This document shows, in pieces, positions 60,067 through 64,000 of a stretch of DNA of 64,000 nucleotides (positions within the stretch are counted from its first letter, which is position 1; the number at the start of each line of letters is the position of its first letter). Origin of the DNA: Microbotryum silenes-acaulis (taxonomy: Eukaryota > Basidiomycota > Microbotryomycetes > Microbotryales > Microbotryaceae). The translations under genes were made by a program, and so were the position numbers. Below the pieces are notes generated by a model, which was given only the letters and a program-made list of their open reading frames with translations, ran no database searches and was not told where the DNA came from. The DNA lies in NCBI GenBank assembly GCA_003665825.1, contig QPFY01000019.1:248001-312000 (forward strand). Reading direction: 5' to 3'.

Positions 60067-60500
60067 CGTTGAGGGAGGTTGCGGGTGGAGTGGGTGGCAG
60101 TGGGATCTGCGCACGAGAGACCGTTCACGGTCGGACGCCGCCTCACGCCGCCTGCGCGCCTGGGCCAACGATCTGAATTCCCACACGCTGGGGGCGGCGA
60201 CCACACACGCGCCTGTGCGCCAATGGCGGTGCGACCCATCGAGTCTCCGAGAAAAGAGCTGGGACGCGAGGGAGCATGATCCAGCAGGGGAAGCAACGAC
60301 CTTTTGCACAGCCAAATTCGAAAAAAGAAGAACCATGGTGAACGATGGCTCAGCTTGTGTGTGAAACTCAGGTCAACTATGAGGAGCGTCGGGCTTTTAA
60401 AACCCCTCAAGCGCGAGCTCGGACCCATCCAAAAGTTCGTGCAAAACACACTCGACAAAATTGCATGCATAATGCTACATGATCACAGCCCCCGCCCCCG

Positions 60501-60541
<41 letters not shown>

Positions 60542-60549
60542 AAGAATCC
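60067..60549. other. Intergenic region with a poly-C tract
   Basis: Promoter of the GPI-type gene and 3' flank of the polymerase delta gene, both minus-strand. It contains the C-tract listed separately; no gene. Confidence 0.5.
60501..60539. repeat. Homopolymer C tract (39 bases)
   Basis: Thirty-nine consecutive C, preceded by shorter C runs broken by single G. It begins about 10 bases beyond the POLD2 stop codon, and on the transcribed strand it reads as G. The length may vary or be misassembled. Confidence 0.9.
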
Positions 60550-62527
60550 CTACACCTCAAAACCCACCATTTTGACCTCCAAGCTCGTCGAATTAACCAA
60601 CACGACCTGACCCGTTTGCGAAAATTTGGGTACGAGGATCAGACGCGTCCTCAGCGGTTCACCACCTGGCTGTGGGGAGGGATGCTCGAGTAGTTGGGTT
60701 TCGAATTTAGGTTGGTTCGACATAAAGTAGACTTGAGGGGTCGAGTGGAGGATGAACGGATCGCGGTCGGAGAAGGGGTAGCACCCTGAAAGGATAGAAA
60801 CGGGTGATTAGGTTTCTGAGATCATCAAGTCAGACTTTTCGCTGATGACGTACATAACGTATCGGGACACGTCGGTGCGATGTGCGACCATTCTAACGTC
60901 TTGATCGCCACTCCCAGGCGGTCCTCCGAGGTCAAGTACTTGAAAATGTCGTCCAGCGGTTGCCCGCTCGTTCCCAGGAAGCTGAAAGGCGTCAGAATAG
61001 GCCAGGGATCAGTCCATGTCGGCTCATAAACGCTCGATCAGAGTAGGACTCACTTGGCCTGCCCTATTTGAAACCAACTCGGATTCATCCTCGACTTGAA
61101 ACCCTCGTACCCACTCGCAAGGGGCAACATCGCCGGATGCAACTTGGCCTGCGGCATCGTCGGCGCCACAGGATCCGATTCACCCGACATCAAATCGACG
61201 TTCATACTCGGCAAGATCTGTTCCAACCATGCGTCCAATGCTGACGCGGGTTTGGCAGAATAAATGGAAGCGTCGTAGCCGTATCGTTTGGGTTTCTTTT
61301 CTGTTGAGGTCGAGGTGGTACCGTTGTTTTGGGAGGTTGCGGCATCGTCGATCGGTTCGGGTTGGGCCATCGAGTTGCCTGCTAGGATCACCCGCGTAAT
61401 CTTGGCCGCTTCTTCCGAGTGCTGTGATACGCCCACATATGGCAGCTACTTAGCGGTTTCATCGACACACGCTTAGAAACCCTACTCGATGGAACGTACC
61501 TCATTCCCACCCAATTCACCCAATAAGTACTCGACCAACAACTCCCTCCTCATCTCCTGCGTCCGATCCCGATCCCCCATTTCCAACCCACTCACGATCG
61601 CGACCCATTCTTCGGGCCGATCTTCGTCCGAGACGTTCATCACATCCGCATCCTCGGTGATGGGTGCAGGTGGGGGTAGACCGGCATAACAAAAGTCCGT
61701 GACGTGGAAGTCGCCGGAGGGGAGTTCTTTACCTAGCGCGGCCATGATCGTCCCTGCTCGTTCGATGATCAAAGTCGGTCTCTTTCTTTCAAGCAGCTGA
61801 AAGCGTTTTCGGAAAAGAAGATACCTTACCTGTTACGAACGTCCCGGCCGCTTTTTCAATTGCCGGCCCGACGAGTCGAACACGACCTGATTCATCCTCG
61901 AGCATGATCTCGTCCGAGACGGAGCAGAACTTTCGTCTCGGCGGTGGGGCGGCAATGTAGTGCTGATGACGGGGACAAGAACCCAAAGTCAGTGAAGAGG
62001 ATATTCGATTCGAGTACGGTGACCACCGAGAAGGCACACACCTCGCGTGCAAGGTCTTCGAGCACGTTGGGCTTGAGCGGCATGTCCATGTACACGGTGC
62101 CGATGATGTAGCATTGCACCCCGGCCTTGACGTCGAGCATGCGAGGAACGTGTTGCGGAGAGTCTGTAGAACGAAAAAGCAGAGGTACTATGAGTTCCTT
62201 GCACACCGAAAGAGAGCACCCCCCCAAAATGCTGTAACCGCCTAATTCCGCTCGCCCATCCTGATCGACGTGACGCGACTCGACGCGTCGCACATCGCAA
62301 CACCCTCCTTTTGCCCGCCTAACTTCTCTATCCCACTCACCCTTTGCCGCGTTCCATTTCGCTTTGGCATTCTTCAACACTCTCGGGCGCAGGACGACGA
62401 GTCGGAGCCAGTACAGGTTGGCGTATTGCTTGACGTACGCGCGATCATTCCGGTCGATCGTGAAAGCTGGACGGGAGAGATCGTCGGGTGGAGGTGTCAG
62501 GGAACGAGAGTCGAGTCGGAGGGGCAT
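60550..62527 (-). CDS. POLD2: DNA polymerase delta subunit 2 (small subunit)
   Basis: Exons from the start: 62341-62527, 62042-62163, 61830-61962, 61500-61753, 61054-61421, 60854-60981 and 60550-60785, about 475 residues. The human protein is 469. Motifs: ANLYWLRLVVLRPRVL, then YIIGTVYMDMPLKPNVLEDLA (OB fold), DEIMLEDESGRVRLVG, and the inactive phosphoesterase-like domain (VTDFCYAGLPPP, VAIVSGLEMGD, RELLVEYLLGELGG). CYPFSDRDPFILHSTPQVYF near the end is a hallmark. It scaffolds the replicative polymerase delta by linking the catalytic subunit to the third subunit. It diverges from the CoA ligase gene across about 320 bases. Confidence 0.93.
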
Positions 62528-62848
62528 GGTGGAGGAACTGTGGATAAGGTAGAGAGCTGGCGGTGGTGGGTGGCCTGGAGGCTGCGTACGGGAAACTGTG
62601 CACGGAAGCTGGATTAGCCTTATAGCTCTCTTGGTGCGACGCCCTCGAAATATGGCTGAGCCACGCTGAGCTCGGACCGCTCCGCGTGAGTATTGGCCGC
62701 GCTAATCTGCGCTAATCGACTGCTAATCGTGGCCGCTGCCCGGAGAAAGAGCGCGCCGTCATCGCCGTGCCCCACATCTGATCTCTTTTTTCCGCTGCCG
62801 TCCCTTGCGCTACCCTCCACGCACTCCTACCTCTTCCACCCCAACACG
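62528..62848. promoter_or_regulatory. Divergent promoter between POLD2 and the CoA ligase gene
   Basis: 321 bases between the two start codons, with CT-rich stretches just before 62849. Shared control is inferred from geometry only. Confidence 0.4.
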
Positions 62849-64000
62849 ATGGCGACCGCAAACACCCTTCTGACCCCCTTCGCCCGCCCTTCCACCTCCC
62901 CCGCGATCCTGCTCCCCGCCTCATCGCATCTGCCCAACACGACGCTGAGCTATCGCCAACTCGCTTCCCACATCGACTCCCTGCGCCAACAACTCGAAGC
63001 TTGGTCAGGGGGATTGGAAGCTGGGGATGTGGTTAGTATGAGTCTGATCAATGGGCCCGAGTTTGCGATCGCTTTCCTCGGTGTCGGCAGTCATCGGTCA
63101 GTTCACTCTCCCACGTCCTGACCGACATTCCTTCCGAGGAGTGAGGACCGCATCACGTCATACCGCACATCACTCATCGCCGATTCTCAACCCCTCCCTC
63201 CAGATGCGTCGCAGCCCCTTTGAACCCGACCTACAACCCCTCCGAAGTGGCCTTCTACTTCGAAGACACGCAATCGCGCCTCGTACTCGTCCCTTCGGGA
63301 GCGATCAAAGCGAACCATTCCGCCGTTCAAGCCGCGAGGAAATTGAACGTCCCCATCGCCGAAATTTCGTTCGATGGCAAGAACGTATCCTTGGACTTTG
63401 AGAAGAAGGATTCGACGGGCGGAGGGAAGAAGATTGAAGGCAGTGGTCAGCCGAGGGAGGATGATGTGGCGCTGGTTTTGCACGTAAGTTTAGCTTAGAG
63501 AGGAGCACTGGAGGCGGCCCCTATACGGTGATCCGCGCTCACGTTCTTCCGTCGCTCACTATAGACGAGTGGTACGACCGGTCGTCCCAAGGGTGAGTAA
63601 GCGATCTGCGCTGCAATAACCCTGCGATCGGATGACTGATACCCCAGCATTCGTCGCGACTCTCAGCCGTGCCGTTGACTCACCTCAACCTCGCCACGAC
63701 GATGCACAACATCGTCAACACGTACAAGCTCACCGCGCGTGATCGAACCTACCTCGTCATGCCTTTGTTCCACGTCCATGTGCGTACAGAACGAGTTGAA
63801 CCTGGGCACAAAGAGTAGCGATTGATTCTCGTCGACTGTCTTCTTCTCAGGGCCTCGCAGGCTTTTTAGCCCCGTTGCTCTCGGCAGGCTCCGTCGTCAT
63901 CCCTCCCAAATTCTCGGCAGGAACCTTCTGGGCCGAGTTTATCAGCGCCAAAGCCAACTGGTACACTGTACGTACCTTCCCCGCTCACTGAATCCCTTGA
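62849..64000 (+). CDS. Pcs60-like AMP-forming acyl/oxalyl-CoA ligase (3' end outside window)
   Basis: Exons seen: 62849-63096, 63204-63483, 63565-63592, 63667-63779 and 63851-63967; the gene continues beyond the edge. The visible N-terminal half has LSYRQLASHI, VSMSLINGPEFAIAFLGV, CVAAPLNPTYNPSEVAFYFEDT, the P-loop TSGTTGRPKAVPLTHLN (split by an intron of about 75 bases) and VMPLFHVHGLAGFLAPLLSAG. This matches peroxisomal Pcs60/Fat2-type adenylating enzymes, which activate oxalate or other carboxylic acids through an acyl-AMP. The C-terminal hinge, the usual peroxisomal targeting tail and thus the substrate clues are not in the window. The 28-base third exon encodes the ATP-binding P-loop core. 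Confidence 0.9.

Noticed and set aside
1..64000. CRISPR arrays, prophage or bacterial operons
   Set aside because: No spaced direct-repeat arrays or bacterial-style gene packing. All solid genes are intron-bearing and fungal.

Overview
The window looks like nuclear DNA of a basidiomycete fungus. The genes carry many short introns (mostly 50-110 bases) with GTRNGT-type donors, CTRAC-type branch sequences and YAG acceptors. The gene set is fungal: glycerol kinase, a PMT2-type O-mannosyltransferase, a membrane-anchored GH5 exo-glucanase, a GT32 glycosyltransferase, an EXPERA protein and a GPI-type secreted protein. Gene style and protein flavour suggest Pucciniomycotina (Microbotryomycetes-like), but that placement is inference. 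All exon borders below were read by eye from reading frame, splice signals and family motifs, so a border may be off by a base or two.

Layout. 1-12.7 kb: an uncertain F-box/LRR-like gene (-), an LSM14/Scd6 mRNA-granule protein, the dynactin p150 subunit, a decayed RG/Q-rich coding fragment and an EBP/EXPERA gene cut into very small exons. 13-21 kb: glycerol kinase, a SET-domain protein whose NHSC motif sits on a 15-base exon, and a bZIP factor with an upstream ORF. 21-31 kb: mitochondrial ribosomal protein bL34m diverging from an unidentified gene, two flavoproteins on the minus strand, and an AAAP-like transporter. 33-44 kb: GH5 exo-beta-1,3-glucanase, a DUF4202 protein and the large SPT6 gene (-). 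44-52 kb: an HpcH/HpaI aldolase, a SnoaL-like protein and PMT2. 52-54 kb: a gene-poor tract with a tandem repeat and a long inverted repeat. 54-64 kb: a Gfo/Idh/MocA oxidoreductase (-), a GT32 glycosyltransferase, a GPI-type secreted protein (-), DNA polymerase delta subunit 2 (-), and a Pcs60-like AMP-forming CoA ligase that runs off the right edge.

The genes are mostly unrelated housekeeping functions, not an obvious pathway cluster. Several touch the secretory pathway and wall (PMT2, GH5, GT32, GPI-type protein).

The most unusual object is the inverted repeat at about 53.14-53.97 kb. Its two arms match closely but differ by three precise segments. Each segment starts GT, ends AG and carries a branch-like sequence. 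The left arm holds two that the right lacks, and the right arm holds one that the left lacks. This looks like reciprocal intron presence/absence between inverted copies of one transcript-like sequence.
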